64,000 bases of DNA from contig JAXLRF010000002.1 of the NCBI GenBank assembly GCA_046331225.1, positions 496,001 through 560,000 of the forward strand. Direction: 5' to 3'. Below the pieces are notes generated by a model. It had not been told where the DNA came from, made no database searches, and saw nothing but the letters and a program-made list of their open reading frames with translations. Of the stretch, positions 16,014 to 24,107 are shown piece by piece (the first letter of the stretch is position 1; each line of letters starts with the position of its first letter). The DNA is from VFMC01 sp046331225. Its GTDB lineage: Bacteria; Actinomycetota; Acidimicrobiia; Acidimicrobiales; Ilumatobacteraceae. The position numbers were made by a program, and so were the translations under genes.

Positions 16014-16845
16014 TGTGGCGTCGGTGCGGCGACTGGTGCAGATCCATCGCACGACGTCCGCCGGCGGCACCGAGGTGCAGGCCCTTCGCGGCGTCGATGC
16101 CACGTTCTCGCGAGCGGCGATGACGGCGCTCGTCGGCCCCTCGGGCAGCGGCAAGAGCTCGTTGCTCCGCATCCTCGCCCTGATGGATCGCCCGAGCGCA
16201 GGTCTGGTGGAGATCGACGGCATCGACGTGCTGGCGGCGTCGCCGCTGCAGCTGCGAGTGCTGCGCCGTGAGGTGCTCGGCATCGTCCGACAACGCCCGA
16301 CCCACAACCTGATCGGGCACCTCGACGTGGTCGAGCACCTGCAGCAGGCCGGCTCGCAACGCGGGCTCGACCGTCGGTCGAGCAGGGCGGAGACGGCGGC
16401 AGCGCTCGACGCGGTCGGGCTCGGTGATCGGCGTTCGGCTCGCCCGAAGGAACTGTCGGGCGGCGAGCAGCAACGGCTCGCCGTGGCGATGGCGATGATC
16501 GGCGCACCGCCGATGGTGGTGGCGGACGAACCGACGGCCGAGCTGGATGCCGACAACGCGGCGCGGGTGGTCGCGCTGCTGCACGAGGCCAGCCGACGCG
16601 GGGCCGGCGTGGTGGTGGCCACCCACGACCCCGCGGTCGTGGCCGCCGCCGATCGGGTGCTCACCCTGCATCACGGCACGCTCACGAGCGAGTCCGGAGC
16701 AGCGGCCGGGACGACGCACGCGGTGATCGACGAGGCGGGCCGGGTGCAGCTGCCGCCGGAGCTGCTCGACCGATTCCCGACCCGGCGGGCGACGATGACG
16801 GTCGAGGACGATGCGGTGGTGCTCCGCCCGGAGGGCTCGGCGTGA
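16000..16845 (+). CDS. ABC transporter ATPase with AbrB-like C-terminal tail
   Basis: A 281-aa protein from a GTG that has a GGAGG site 6 nt upstream and overlaps the permease end by 14 bp. Walker A GPSGSGKSS (about residues 46-54), Q-loop, signature LSGGEQQR, Walker B VVADEPT and the H-loop THDP are intact. The last 45 residues are unusual: VIDEAGRVQLPPELLDRF then RATMTVEDDAVVLRPE, which fits the swapped-hairpin AbrB/MazE DNA-binding fold. It is a MacB/LolD-type ATPase by sequence, probably working with the permease and the second ATPase. The tail could be regulatory or a dimerisation module. Confidence 0.85.
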   Translation: MSPSDVASVRRLVQIHRTTSAGGTEVQALRGVDATFSRAAMTALVGPSGSGKSSLLRILALMDRPSAGLVEIDGIDVLAASPLQLRVLRREVLGIVRQRPTHNLIGHLDVVEHLQQAGSQRGLDRRSSRAETAAALDAVGLGDRRSARPKELSGGEQQRLAVAMAMIGAPPMVVADEPTAELDADNAARVVALLHEASRRGAGVVVATHDPAVVAAADRVLTLHHGTLTSESGAAAGTTHAVIDEAGRVQLPPELLDRFPTRRATMTVEDDAVVLRPEGSA

Positions 16846-17492
16846 CCGGCGAGCTGGTGGTGTCCGCCGTCGACGTCGAGCGGCGTGCCGGTCATCGGAC
16901 CGATGGCGCGCTGCTGCTGGCGCCGCACCGGATCGACGTGCTCGCCGGCGAACTCCTCGTGCTGGCGGGGCCGTCGGGCAGCGGCAAGACCACCCTGTGC
17001 ACCATCCTCGCCGGATGGGATCGGCCCGACGGAGGCGAGGTGGTCTGGCACCGGCCCGTCCCGGCGCGTCCGACGTGGCACCACCTCTCGGTCGCACCCC
17101 AACGACTGGCGCTGCACGCGGAGCTGGACGTGCTCGACAACATCGCGCTGCCCACCTGGTTCGGCGAGGGCGTCGCGGACGATGCGACTGCGGCACCGCT
17201 CGACCCCGTGTCGCTCGCGACGGATCTGGATCTCGAGCACCTGCTCGCCAGACGACCGGCCCAGCTCTCGTTCGGCGAGCAGCAACGGGTCGCCGTCGCC
17301 CGTGCGCTGCTGCCGTCGCCGCTGGTGGCGATCCTGGACGAGCCGACGGGTCACCAGGATCAACGGCACACCGGCCTCGTGATCGACGCCCTGCTCGACG
17401 CCCGCACCCGGGGGACGGCGGTGATCGTCGCCTCGCACGATCCCGACGTCCTCGACGCGGCCGATCGGGTGGTCACACTCCGACGTCCCTGA
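16842..17492 (+). CDS. second ABC transporter ATPase
   Basis: A 216-aa LolD/MacB-like ATPase. Walker A is GPSGSGKTT, the signature reads LSFGEQQR (F for the second-position G), Walker B is VAILDEPT and the H-loop SHDP is present. It has no D-loop Asp-rich extension and no C-terminal tail, unlike its partner. The GTG overlaps the upstream stop (GTGA). With one permease and two different ATPases the pump may use a heterodimeric ATPase pair. Confidence 0.85.
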   Translation: MTGELVVSAVDVERRAGHRTDGALLLAPHRIDVLAGELLVLAGPSGSGKTTLCTILAGWDRPDGGEVVWHRPVPARPTWHHLSVAPQRLALHAELDVLDNIALPTWFGEGVADDATAAPLDPVSLATDLDLEHLLARRPAQLSFGEQQRVAVARALLPSPLVAILDEPTGHQDQRHTGLVIDALLDARTRGTAVIVASHDPDVLDAADRVVTLRRP

Positions 17493-17522
17493 TCGGCCGG
17501 GCGGCGCACCACCCGGTCGGGG

Positions 17523-17528
17523 TAGGTT
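17523..17528 (+). promoter_or_regulatory. -10 box (TAGGTT) of the DyP gene
   Basis: TAGGTT lies 6 nt before the ATG, suggesting the peroxidase has its own leaderless promoter and is not only read from the ABC operon. Confidence 0.45.
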
Positions 17529-17534
17529 CGAACG

Positions 17535-18425
17535 ATGGCCACTCCCCAGACCGGCATCTTCGCCCAGGGCACGAGATCGCACCTCCACCTGGAGTTCGAG
17601 CTCGACCCGACGATCGACCACGCGCGGGCGCTCGAGGCGTTGGCGTCGTTGCGGCAGCCGTCGGTGAGTGCCGGTGGCGCGAACATCGTCGTCGGCTTCG
17701 GCCCACAGCTCTGGCGCCGACTCGCACCCGACGCGGCGCCGGCCGAGCTCGCCGACTTCCCGGCGATCCCGGGCGTGCCGGTGGCGCAGCACGACATCTG
17801 GGTGTGGATCCACGGCACCGGCGACGACGTGTTGTTCGACTCCGCACGCGAGGTCAGCCGCCTCCTCGCCGGCACGGCCACCCTCGCCGAGCAGGTGTCG
17901 GGGTTCGTATACCGCGACAGCCGCGACCTCACCGGGTTCGTCGACGGAACGGAGAATCCGGCGCTCGAGGAGGCGTACGCCGTCGCGACGTTGCCCACCG
18001 GCGCTGCCGGCGAGGGCGGATCGTTCGCGATCACACAGCGCTGGGTGCACAACCTCGATGCGTTCCATGCCCTGCCGGTATCCGAGCAAGAGGGCGTGAT
18101 CGGGCGCACCAAGGCGGACTCGGTCGAGCTCGACGACGACGCGAAGCCACCGACCGCGCACATCGCACGGGTGGTGATCGAGGACGACGACGGCGACGAG
18201 CTCGAGATCTGGCGTCGGAGCGTCCCCTACGGCACCGTCGACGAGCACGGTCTGCACTTCGTGGCGTTCAGTGCCGATCCATCACGGTTCGAGCGCATGC
18301 TCCGCCGGATGTACGGCCTCGACGGCGACGGTCTGCGCGACCGGCTGACCGACTTCTCACGCCCGGTGTCGGGCGCGGCATGGTTCGTGCCGTCGCTCGA
18401 GGCACTCGGCGCAGCGCTCGGCTGA
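17535..18425 (+). CDS. DyP-type heme peroxidase
   Basis: A 296-aa dye-decolorizing peroxidase. The family motif GxxDG is present as GFVDG (D137 the catalytic Asp), the proximal heme ligand is probably H209 in PPTAHIARV, and the distal Arg is in RRSVPYG. Two ferredoxin-like halves are visible. No Tat or Sec signal, so cytoplasmic (YfeX/P-class type) in contrast to secreted EfeB. No encapsulin gene or targeting tail is adjacent. It reduces H2O2 or organic peroxides with aromatic or heme-related donors. Confidence 0.88.
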   Translation: MATPQTGIFAQGTRSHLHLEFELDPTIDHARALEALASLRQPSVSAGGANIVVGFGPQLWRRLAPDAAPAELADFPAIPGVPVAQHDIWVWIHGTGDDVLFDSAREVSRLLAGTATLAEQVSGFVYRDSRDLTGFVDGTENPALEEAYAVATLPTGAAGEGGSFAITQRWVHNLDAFHALPVSEQEGVIGRTKADSVELDDDAKPPTAHIARVVIEDDDGDELEIWRRSVPYGTVDEHGLHFVAFSADPSRFERMLRRMYGLDGDGLRDRLTDFSRPVSGAAWFVPSLEALGAALG

Positions 18426-18490
18426 TCCCGACCCGCGGGCACGTCGGGGTCTGCCCGCACCGGCCATGCGGTCGGAGCCATGATCTGTGC

Positions 18491-18958
18491 ATGAGCACCC
18501 CGAGCGACGACCCCTCCCCCGCCGTTGCGCCGCGCGTCCGCCGGTGGCACGTGCACGCACCGCACTGGAGCACGCATCCGGGCATGCGTCCACGCTCGGA
18601 ACTCACGCTCGGGGAGCGGGCCGCCGACAAGCTGCGCAACGGGATGGGCTCGTGGGGTTTCGTGTTCGGTGCCCTGATCTTCCTGGCGGGCTGGATGCTG
18701 GGCAACCGCAACGTGGGCTTCGACAAGTACCCGTTCATCCTGCTGAACCTGGTGCTCTCGTGCCTGGCGGCGTTGCAGGGCGCGATCCTGCTGATCGCAG
18801 CCAAGCGCGAGGACCAGATCTCGAGCGAGCTCGCGCGCCACGACTACGAGACCAACGTCGAGGCCGACCGGATCGTGAAGGAGATCCACACCCTCACGGT
18901 CGAGATCCACCGTCACGTCACCGGTTCGGGGACGGGCACCGGATCAGGGGTCAGTTGA
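18491..18958 (+). CDS. DUF1003-type membrane protein
   Basis: A 155-aa protein. The core LGERAADKLRNGMGSWGFV, then two TM helices (about residues 56-75 and 83-103) with NRNVGFDKYPFILLNL between, and the tail KREDQISSELARHDYETNVEADRIVKEI match DUF1003. Function unknown; members are small inner-membrane proteins with a cytoplasmic coiled tail. The last 8 bp overlap the end of the convergent LuxR-type gene. Confidence 0.8.
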   Translation: MSTPSDDPSPAVAPRVRRWHVHAPHWSTHPGMRPRSELTLGERAADKLRNGMGSWGFVFGALIFLAGWMLGNRNVGFDKYPFILLNLVLSCLAALQGAILLIAAKREDQISSELARHDYETNVEADRIVKEIHTLTVEIHRHVTGSGTGTGSGVS

Positions 18959-20021
18959 GCTCGGCCGTGCCGGCCGAGCTGACGAGGTCGATCAGCTCGA
19001 CCAGTTCGGTGTGCGACTCGACGTCGAGCGCCGCGTAGATCCGCTTGAGGTGGTTGCGCACCGTGTGCTCGCTGATGAACAGCGCCGCGGCGATCCCGCG
19101 TACCCGCCGTCCGCTGAGGAGCAGGCTCACCACCTCGCGCTCACGGGGCGAGAGGCGCTCACCGATCGGCGCCGGGAGCACCTGCACCTGGGGGCTCGGC
19201 GGGATGACGATGCCCTCGATCCCGCCGTGGGGTGCCGAGCGCACCACCATCTGCACCGACGAGTCGTCGCGGCCGGCCATCACCCGGACCCGCAGGTTGT
19301 ACGCGTCGGTGGAACCCGTGCGGATCGACTCGAGGACGTAACGCACCTGGCCACGATCGTCCGGGTGCACCTGTTCCTCGAAGCCACCGTCGCCCACCAG
19401 CGCGAACGGCCACTTCTCGAGGTTGCCCTCGGGGTCCACACGCAGGACGGCCGACGGCCGCCGCTCCGCCTCGACGCTGTCGAGCACCGAACGCCACTCG
19501 AACTCCGCGAGCCGGCGCAGCGCGCGTGAGATCAGCACGGTCACCCGCATCGAGAGCGCCGTCTGCTCCTCGGGATGCAGATCGACGCCGTCGTCACGGT
19601 CGAACACCAGCGCCAGGTACGAAAAGCCGGGTACGACCGGCACAACGGGCACCAGCAGCGCTGCCCTGAGGCGCCAGCGGGCGAGGACGTCGCCCAACTC
19701 GGGCGTGTCGAGTCGGATCGGCACCACCGCGCGCCGCGAGGCGCGCACGTCGCGAAAGGCGGGCATCGCGTCGAGCTCGTCGACGATCGACTCCGCGAGT
19801 GCCTGCTGGTCGGGCATCGCGGTGAACACGGTGGTGGGCACGAGCGGCTCGGCCGTGATGGCCAACGCCACCCCTGCCGCCCCGGCTTCGGCGGCCAGGC
19901 GCGTGAGCTCGCGAGCGATCAACGCGTCGAACTGGGCTCGGGTGGTCGCCGCCGACAGCTCGTCGACCCGACGACCGAGCTCGACGAGCGAGACATCGAA
20001 TCGCGGCGAACGTCCGTCCAC
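18951..20021 (-). CDS. LuxR-family transcriptional regulator with sensor domains
   Basis: A 356-aa protein. A GAF-like segment (about 20-180) and a PAS-like segment (about 190-275) precede a LuxR helix-turn-helix at the C-terminus (LSPREREVVSLLLSGRRVRGIAAALFISEHTVRNHLKRIY). There is no receiver domain, so it is probably a one-component regulator. The GTG start has a strong AAGGAGG site 8 nt upstream, which fixes the start although the frame is open much further. It is divergent from an SDR gene 199 bp away and could control it. The spacer 20022-20220 shows only the SDR's -10 box. Confidence 0.85.
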   Translation of the reverse strand: MDGRSPRFDVSLVELGRRVDELSAATTRAQFDALIARELTRLAAEAGAAGVALAITAEPLVPTTVFTAMPDQQALAESIVDELDAMPAFRDVRASRRAVVPIRLDTPELGDVLARWRLRAALLVPVVPVVPGFSYLALVFDRDDGVDLHPEEQTALSMRVTVLISRALRRLAEFEWRSVLDSVEAERRPSAVLRVDPEGNLEKWPFALVGDGGFEEQVHPDDRGQVRYVLESIRTGSTDAYNLRVRVMAGRDDSSVQMVVRSAPHGGIEGIVIPPSPQVQVLPAPIGERLSPREREVVSLLLSGRRVRGIAAALFISEHTVRNHLKRIYAALDVESHTELVELIDLVSSAGTAELN

Positions 20022-20207
20022 CGTTGGCACCTCCTTGCGAGCTCGCACGGTATCGACGACGTCGTGTTCCGGGGGAGACCCATTCTGCGTCAACGAAGGC
20101 CCGGCGGATCGACCTGGACCGGCCGGGCTCGCCGGACATCGGGGGACCGCTGCGGCGCGCAGGCACCGTTTCTTGATCTCACCTCCAGTTAGAACTCGGA
20201 GCGCCAC

Positions 20208-20213
20208 TAGTGT
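20208..20213 (+). promoter_or_regulatory. -10 box (TAGTGT) of the SDR gene
   Basis: TAGTGT lies 7 nt before the ATG at 20221, inside a CACTAGTGT stretch; leaderless layout. Confidence 0.45.
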
Positions 20214-20220
20214 CGCGACC

Positions 20221-20997
20221 ATGAGCGCACCCGCACATCCCGTCGCCATCGTCACTGGCGCCGCGTCCGGCATCGGACGGGCCACCGCCGAGCTGCTCGC
20301 CGCTCGCGGCACTCGTGTGATCGCCATGGACCGTACAGCCGACGCGCTCGCGTGGACCGAGGGGCGCGACGCCATCGAGGCGATGGTCGCCGACGTGACG
20401 GCCGACGGCGCCAACGAGGCCGCGGTCGCCCGGGCGGTCGAGCGGTGGGGTCGGCTCGACGTGGCGGTGCTCAACGCGGGCGTCACCGGTTCGGGCCCGC
20501 TCGAGACCACCGACTTCGCAGTGATGGACACCGCCTACGAGGTGAACGTACGCGCCGTCGCTGCCGGCATCCGCGCCGCGGTGCCGGCGATGCGTGCCAC
20601 CGGCGCGGGGTCGATCGTGATCACCTCGTCGACGAGCGGCCTGGGCGGCGAGCCGTCGCGGTGGCCGTACAGCATGTCGAAGGCGGCGGTGCTCAACTTG
20701 ATGCGATGCGCGGCGATCGACTTCGCGCTCGACCGCATCCGCGTCAACGCCGTGTGCCCTGGGCCGGTTCACACCGGCATGACCAACCGGCTCGAGGGCA
20801 CCGAGCGGTACGAGGCGCTGCGTCGCGTGATCCCGCTGCAGCGTTGGGGCGACGCCGACGAGGTGGCCGAGGTGATCGCGTTCCTGGCGTCGCCGGCGTC
20901 GTCGTTCGTCACCGGCGTGGCGATCCCGGTCGACGGGGGCATCACCGCCGGCAACGGTCAGGCGCTGCCGCCCGAGGGACACGGCACTCGCGTGTGA
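20221..20997 (+). CDS. SDR-family oxidoreductase
   Basis: A 258-aa classical short-chain dehydrogenase. The cofactor motif TGAASGIG is at 12-19, NAG at 85-87, the catalytic Ser in ITSSTSG (136-137) and Y150-K154 (YSMSK). The acidic residue after beta-2 (AMDRT) favours NAD(H). The C-terminal VDGG is present. Substrate unknown; it is likely a secondary-alcohol or 3-hydroxyacyl oxidoreductase of lipid or xenobiotic catabolism. It is convergent with the downstream kinase-like operon, with 16 bp between. Confidence 0.85.
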   Translation: MSAPAHPVAIVTGAASGIGRATAELLAARGTRVIAMDRTADALAWTEGRDAIEAMVADVTADGANEAAVARAVERWGRLDVAVLNAGVTGSGPLETTDFAVMDTAYEVNVRAVAAGIRAAVPAMRATGAGSIVITSSTSGLGGEPSRWPYSMSKAAVLNLMRCAAIDFALDRIRVNAVCPGPVHTGMTNRLEGTERYEALRRVIPLQRWGDADEVAEVIAFLASPASSFVTGVAIPVDGGITAGNGQALPPEGHGTRV

Positions 20998-21013
20998 GCC
21001 GACACGCCAGACG

Positions 21014-21958
21014 TCAGGCGAGCACCACGTCGTACAGCCGGCGGAGCGCCGACAGGTGCACGCCCGTGCCGATCGCCAGCAGGTTGGGCACCGGCACGGT
21101 GCGGTCGTGGTACAGCTTCGTGCACGTCTGGTCGATCGCTGCGCCCATGAGGTGGTTGACACCACGCCAGTAGCGCAGCCGCTCGCGATCGATCTCGACG
21201 CCCGTCACCTGCCGGATGCGCTCGATCCACTCGTCGGGGGTGAGCGCGCGGCGGCCACGCATGTAGATCAGGTACGCCCAGTCGTCGTACTCGTCGCCGA
21301 GGTGTGTGAACTCCCAGTCGACGAGCGCGGTGATCCGGCCGTCGAGGTGCATGTAGTTGCCCGGCCCGGGGTCGGCGTGCACGATGCACAGGCGGTCGGT
21401 GGCGGGAGCGGTGCGGCGCAGGTGTGCGATGGCCTCGTCGAGCAGTGGTGACGGCTCGCCCACCAGACCGCTGCGATAGGTGGCGTCCCAGCGGTCGACC
21501 AACGCGTGCGCGGGCCCGATGGGCAGCGTCGGCACCGGCAGCGCGTCGAGGCCGAGCGCGACCGGGTCGAAGTGGTGCAGCTCGTGCAGCAGTCGCAGGT
21601 ACTCGTCGAGCGTGGCCGGATCCTCGGTGGAGACGCCCGGCACGAACGACATGACGAAGAACGGTTGACCGATCACCTGACCCGTCGGTTCGTAGGCGAG
21701 CACCTCGGCCACCGGGAACCCGGCACGGAACAGCGCCTGCATCACGGGCACCTCGGTGGTGCTGTCTGAGCCGAGCATGCCGTGCTGCTCCACCCGCACG
21801 ACCATGCGACGCTCGACGCCACCCACGGTGCCGTCGAGCAGATACATCGCTCGCGACTGCCCCATCGCCACGCGCGCCAGTCGGCCCACGCGTACCGGCT
21901 CGCCCAGCGCGCCCGTGAGGTACTCGGCGAGCTCGTGCTCGGTGGTGGGGGCCGTCAC
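21014..21958 (-). CDS. APH/choline-kinase-fold phosphotransferase (acyl-CoA-dehydrogenase-associated type)
   Basis: A 314-aa protein of the aminoglycoside-phosphotransferase fold. The catalytic loop is VHADPGPGNYM and the Mg site VDWEFTHLGD. The N-lobe has RMVVRVEQHG for the Lys/Arg-type nucleotide contact. The subgroup resembles the ACAD10/11-like kinases of actinobacteria thought to phosphorylate hydroxy-acyl-CoAs or other catabolic alcohols; that substrate is inference. The GTG overlaps the stop of the upstream gene (GTGA). Confidence 0.8.
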   Translation of the reverse strand: MTAPTTEHELAEYLTGALGEPVRVGRLARVAMGQSRAMYLLDGTVGGVERRMVVRVEQHGMLGSDSTTEVPVMQALFRAGFPVAEVLAYEPTGQVIGQPFFVMSFVPGVSTEDPATLDEYLRLLHELHHFDPVALGLDALPVPTLPIGPAHALVDRWDATYRSGLVGEPSPLLDEAIAHLRRTAPATDRLCIVHADPGPGNYMHLDGRITALVDWEFTHLGDEYDDWAYLIYMRGRRALTPDEWIERIRQVTGVEIDRERLRYWRGVNHLMGAAIDQTCTKLYHDRTVPVPNLLAIGTGVHLSALRRLYDVVLA

Positions 21959-22392
21959 TTGCTGTCCGTCCCGCGCATCGCCACGTGCAGTGCGTCGAGC
22001 ACGCCGCTGGCCGCAGCGGCCTCTTCGTCGAGGTGGGCCACCAGGACGGGGTGCAGTGCGGCTCGTACGGTCTCGGCCTCGACACCGTCGTGCTCGCGCG
22101 ACCACACCAGCGCCCGCGACGCTCGCTCGTAGGGCGATCCCTCGCCGGCGACGTCGGCGTGAGCAGGGCCGAGCTGTGCGCCCAACGATGCGAGCGCGGC
22201 CTCGAGTTCGGCGCGGTGGCGCGTGTCGCGATCGTCGGCCAGCAGCCCGACCGCGTAGTCGAGCGCTGCGGCGATGATGCGGGTGCACGAGCGGCCCCAC
22301 TCGTCGTCGATGGTGGGCAGGACGACGTCGCGCAGCACCGTGGCCGAGTTGACCAGGATCGTGTCGACGTCCGGCAGGACCGGCAGCGTCAT
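21955..22392 (-). CDS. hypothetical protein coupled to the kinase-like gene
   Basis: A 145-aa mainly helical protein of unknown family (LPDVDTILVNSATVLRDVVLPTIDDEWGR, a conserved-looking N-terminus). No signal or TM helix. It is joined to the APH-type kinase downstream by GTGA and to the NTF2-like gene upstream by ATGA, so the three are almost certainly co-translated. Similar small proteins accompany APH-type kinases in actinobacterial operons; here I infer a partner role. Confidence 0.65.
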   Translation of the reverse strand: MTLPVLPDVDTILVNSATVLRDVVLPTIDDEWGRSCTRIIAAALDYAVGLLADDRDTRHRAELEAALASLGAQLGPAHADVAGEGSPYERASRALVWSREHDGVEAETVRAALHPVLVAHLDEEAAAASGVLDALHVAMRGTDSK

Positions 22393-22859
22393 GGCTGTCC
22401 GGGCACCCAGAAGCCGCTGACGTAGCCGCGCTCGTACCGCGAGAGCGCCTTCCGGGCGGCGAAGTGCGCCTCCCAGTCGTCGCAGCGGCCCTGGCGACCG
22501 TGCCAGTAGTCGATCTCGAGACAGCACTTGCCGTCGCGGAACTCGAGCCGGCTCGTGCCTTCACCCATCGCCCACTGGCCGGCGAACTCCCCCTCGACGA
22601 TCTGCACGTACACGAACCAGAGCGCGACGATCCCGTGCTCGGAGACGAACAGCTCCTCGATCGGCAGCCGCATGCGCCCGGCGACGTGACGCCACCGGTT
22701 CGCGATCGCCTCGTGGCCGACGATCGCCTCGTGCTTGGCGATGTCGCGCATGACGACGTCGTCGGTCATGTACTTGCACGGCCCGTACGGGTCGTCGCCG
22801 GACCAACCGTCGAAGAACAGCCCGTTCGCGCAGTCGATCTCGGCCTGAGTGATGGTCAT
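22389..22859 (-). CDS. SnoaL/NTF2-like domain protein
   Basis: A 156-aa cone-shaped alpha+beta-barrel type protein. The features are an N-terminal helix, DPYGPCKYMTDDVVMRD after the second helix, then strands with Trp/Tyr-rich lining (VALWFVYVQIVEGEFAG, CCLEIDYWHGRQG). The family covers cyclases, isomerases and dehydratases acting on hydrophobic rings, as well as non-enzymatic binders. It lies in an operon with a kinase-like enzyme and a lipocalin-like protein, compatible with processing of a lipidic substrate. Confidence 0.7.
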   Translation of the reverse strand: MTITQAEIDCANGLFFDGWSGDDPYGPCKYMTDDVVMRDIAKHEAIVGHEAIANRWRHVAGRMRLPIEELFVSEHGIVALWFVYVQIVEGEFAGQWAMGEGTSRLEFRDGKCCLEIDYWHGRQGRCDDWEAHFAARKALSRYERGYVSGFWVPGQP

Positions 22860-22877
22860 CGTGGCCCCCTGTGGTGG

Positions 22878-24062
22878 TCAGTCCTGTGTGATGCCGGGGT
22901 ACGGCCCGCCGACGACGGCTTCGAGTTCGGCCGGACCGCACTCGTCGGGGTCGTCGAGGTTCTCGAACCACGCGGCGGTCTGCGCCCATGCGCCGTTGCG
23001 CTGCGGCAGCATGTTGCCGTCGAGGTCGCGAACGATCGTCGGGTGCGACACGTCCCACACGTCGTGCTCGACGACCTCGTCGCCGCGATACACGCCGCGC
23101 CCGCGACCGTCGGCGAACCCGTCCCAGTACCCACCGCCCTGCATGTACGTGGGCTTCGAGCGCGTGCTGACGCGGAAACGGTCGACCCGTCCGTCGGGCC
23201 GCGTGAAGTGCAACACGGCCGATGCCTGCCGGCGCCATCCGTCGACGAACTGCGCGTCGACCACCTCGATCGACCGGTGCTCGTACCCGTCGCGACCCGA
23301 GTCGATCGCATGGTCGACCCGGCTGCGCGACGGGTCCATCGCGCCGGCCTGGCTGCGGTGGAAGTTGTAGATGAGCGTGCGATCGGGGAACCGGACCCAG
23401 CCCCAGTGCCGCAGGCCGAAGTGCCGCAGCGAGGCGCCGGCGAAGGCACCGTTGGGGGCCACCGGACCCGACGGCGCGGCGACGGGCGGCATGTTGGCGG
23501 TGCCGGTGTCGCCGATGCCCCACGAGTGGTCACGTGCGCCGATCCAGTCGGGGCCGACCTCGAACCGCCGTCCGTTCACGGTGATCGAGCCGGACACGTG
23601 ACCGACCTGCATGTAGTTCGACCTGGCGCGAACGATCCTGCCGTCCTCGCGCTTGATCACCCCGGGGGCCTCGTCCCACACCGGCGACGCGCCGTCCCAC
23701 GTGAGGTCGAACTCGATGCCCGAGTCGTTGGGCCGGGCGCCGAACCTCAAGGTGCGGAGTCCACGGACGATCTCCATCCACAGCGGCCCGCACTCGAGCT
23801 CGTCGATCCGTGGCCGCAGCCGGCGGCTGGTGCGCAGGTTGTACTGGCGGCCGTCGTCGAGCGACACGATCGCGTAGGCGTCCATCACGTTGGTGTTGGG
23901 GTACAGCCGGATCGCGGTGATCAGGTGGCAGCGGCCCTCGGGGTCGCCGACGCAGATCCACGAACCATCACTCCACTGGGCGCTGTCGCTGGCGACGACG
24001 TCGAAGGTGTCGAGCGTCTGGTGCCGCGGGTGTTCGTCGAGCTCGGTGAGGTGGCGACCCAC
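22878..24062 (-). CDS. CrtC/AttH lipocalin-like protein (DUF7064/7065-like)
   Basis: A 394-aa all-beta protein. A hallmark is GARDHSWGIG at about residues 178-187, followed by aromatic strands (LRHWGWVRF, LIYNFHRS). It resembles the double lipocalin-like fold of carotenoid hydratase CrtC and AttH. Such proteins in actinobacteria sit in lipid- and steroid-catabolic operons and are of unknown function. I chose the GTG with an AGGGG site over the TTG 27 nt further out. First gene of a four-gene operon that ends in the APH-type kinase; it is divergent from an SDR gene. Confidence 0.65.
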   Translation of the reverse strand: MGRHLTELDEHPRHQTLDTFDVVASDSAQWSDGSWICVGDPEGRCHLITAIRLYPNTNVMDAYAIVSLDDGRQYNLRTSRRLRPRIDELECGPLWMEIVRGLRTLRFGARPNDSGIEFDLTWDGASPVWDEAPGVIKREDGRIVRARSNYMQVGHVSGSITVNGRRFEVGPDWIGARDHSWGIGDTGTANMPPVAAPSGPVAPNGAFAGASLRHFGLRHWGWVRFPDRTLIYNFHRSQAGAMDPSRSRVDHAIDSGRDGYEHRSIEVVDAQFVDGWRRQASAVLHFTRPDGRVDRFRVSTRSKPTYMQGGGYWDGFADGRGRGVYRGDEVVEHDVWDVSHPTIVRDLDGNMLPQRNGAWAQTAAWFENLDDPDECGPAELEAVVGGPYPGITQD

Positions 24063-24094
24063 GGTTCCCCTTTCAGTAGTCGCGACCAAGAAAC

Positions 24095-24100
24095 TAGTCT
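24095..24100 (+). promoter_or_regulatory. -10 box (TAGTCT) of the SDR gene
   Basis: TAGTCT lies 7 nt before the ATG at 24108. The surrounding ACTAGT resembles the promoter at 20208. Confidence 0.45.
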
Positions 24101-24107
24101 GCGCCGC

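Noticed and set aside
12861..16664. A 1267-codon minus-strand ORF opposite the ABC exporter operon
   Set aside because: No motifs and noise composition; the plus-strand frames carry Walker motifs, TM helices and ribosome sites.
17535..18425. DyP peroxidase as encapsulin cargo
   Set aside because: No encapsulin gene in the window and no C-terminal targeting tail; the protein ends at the family's usual place.
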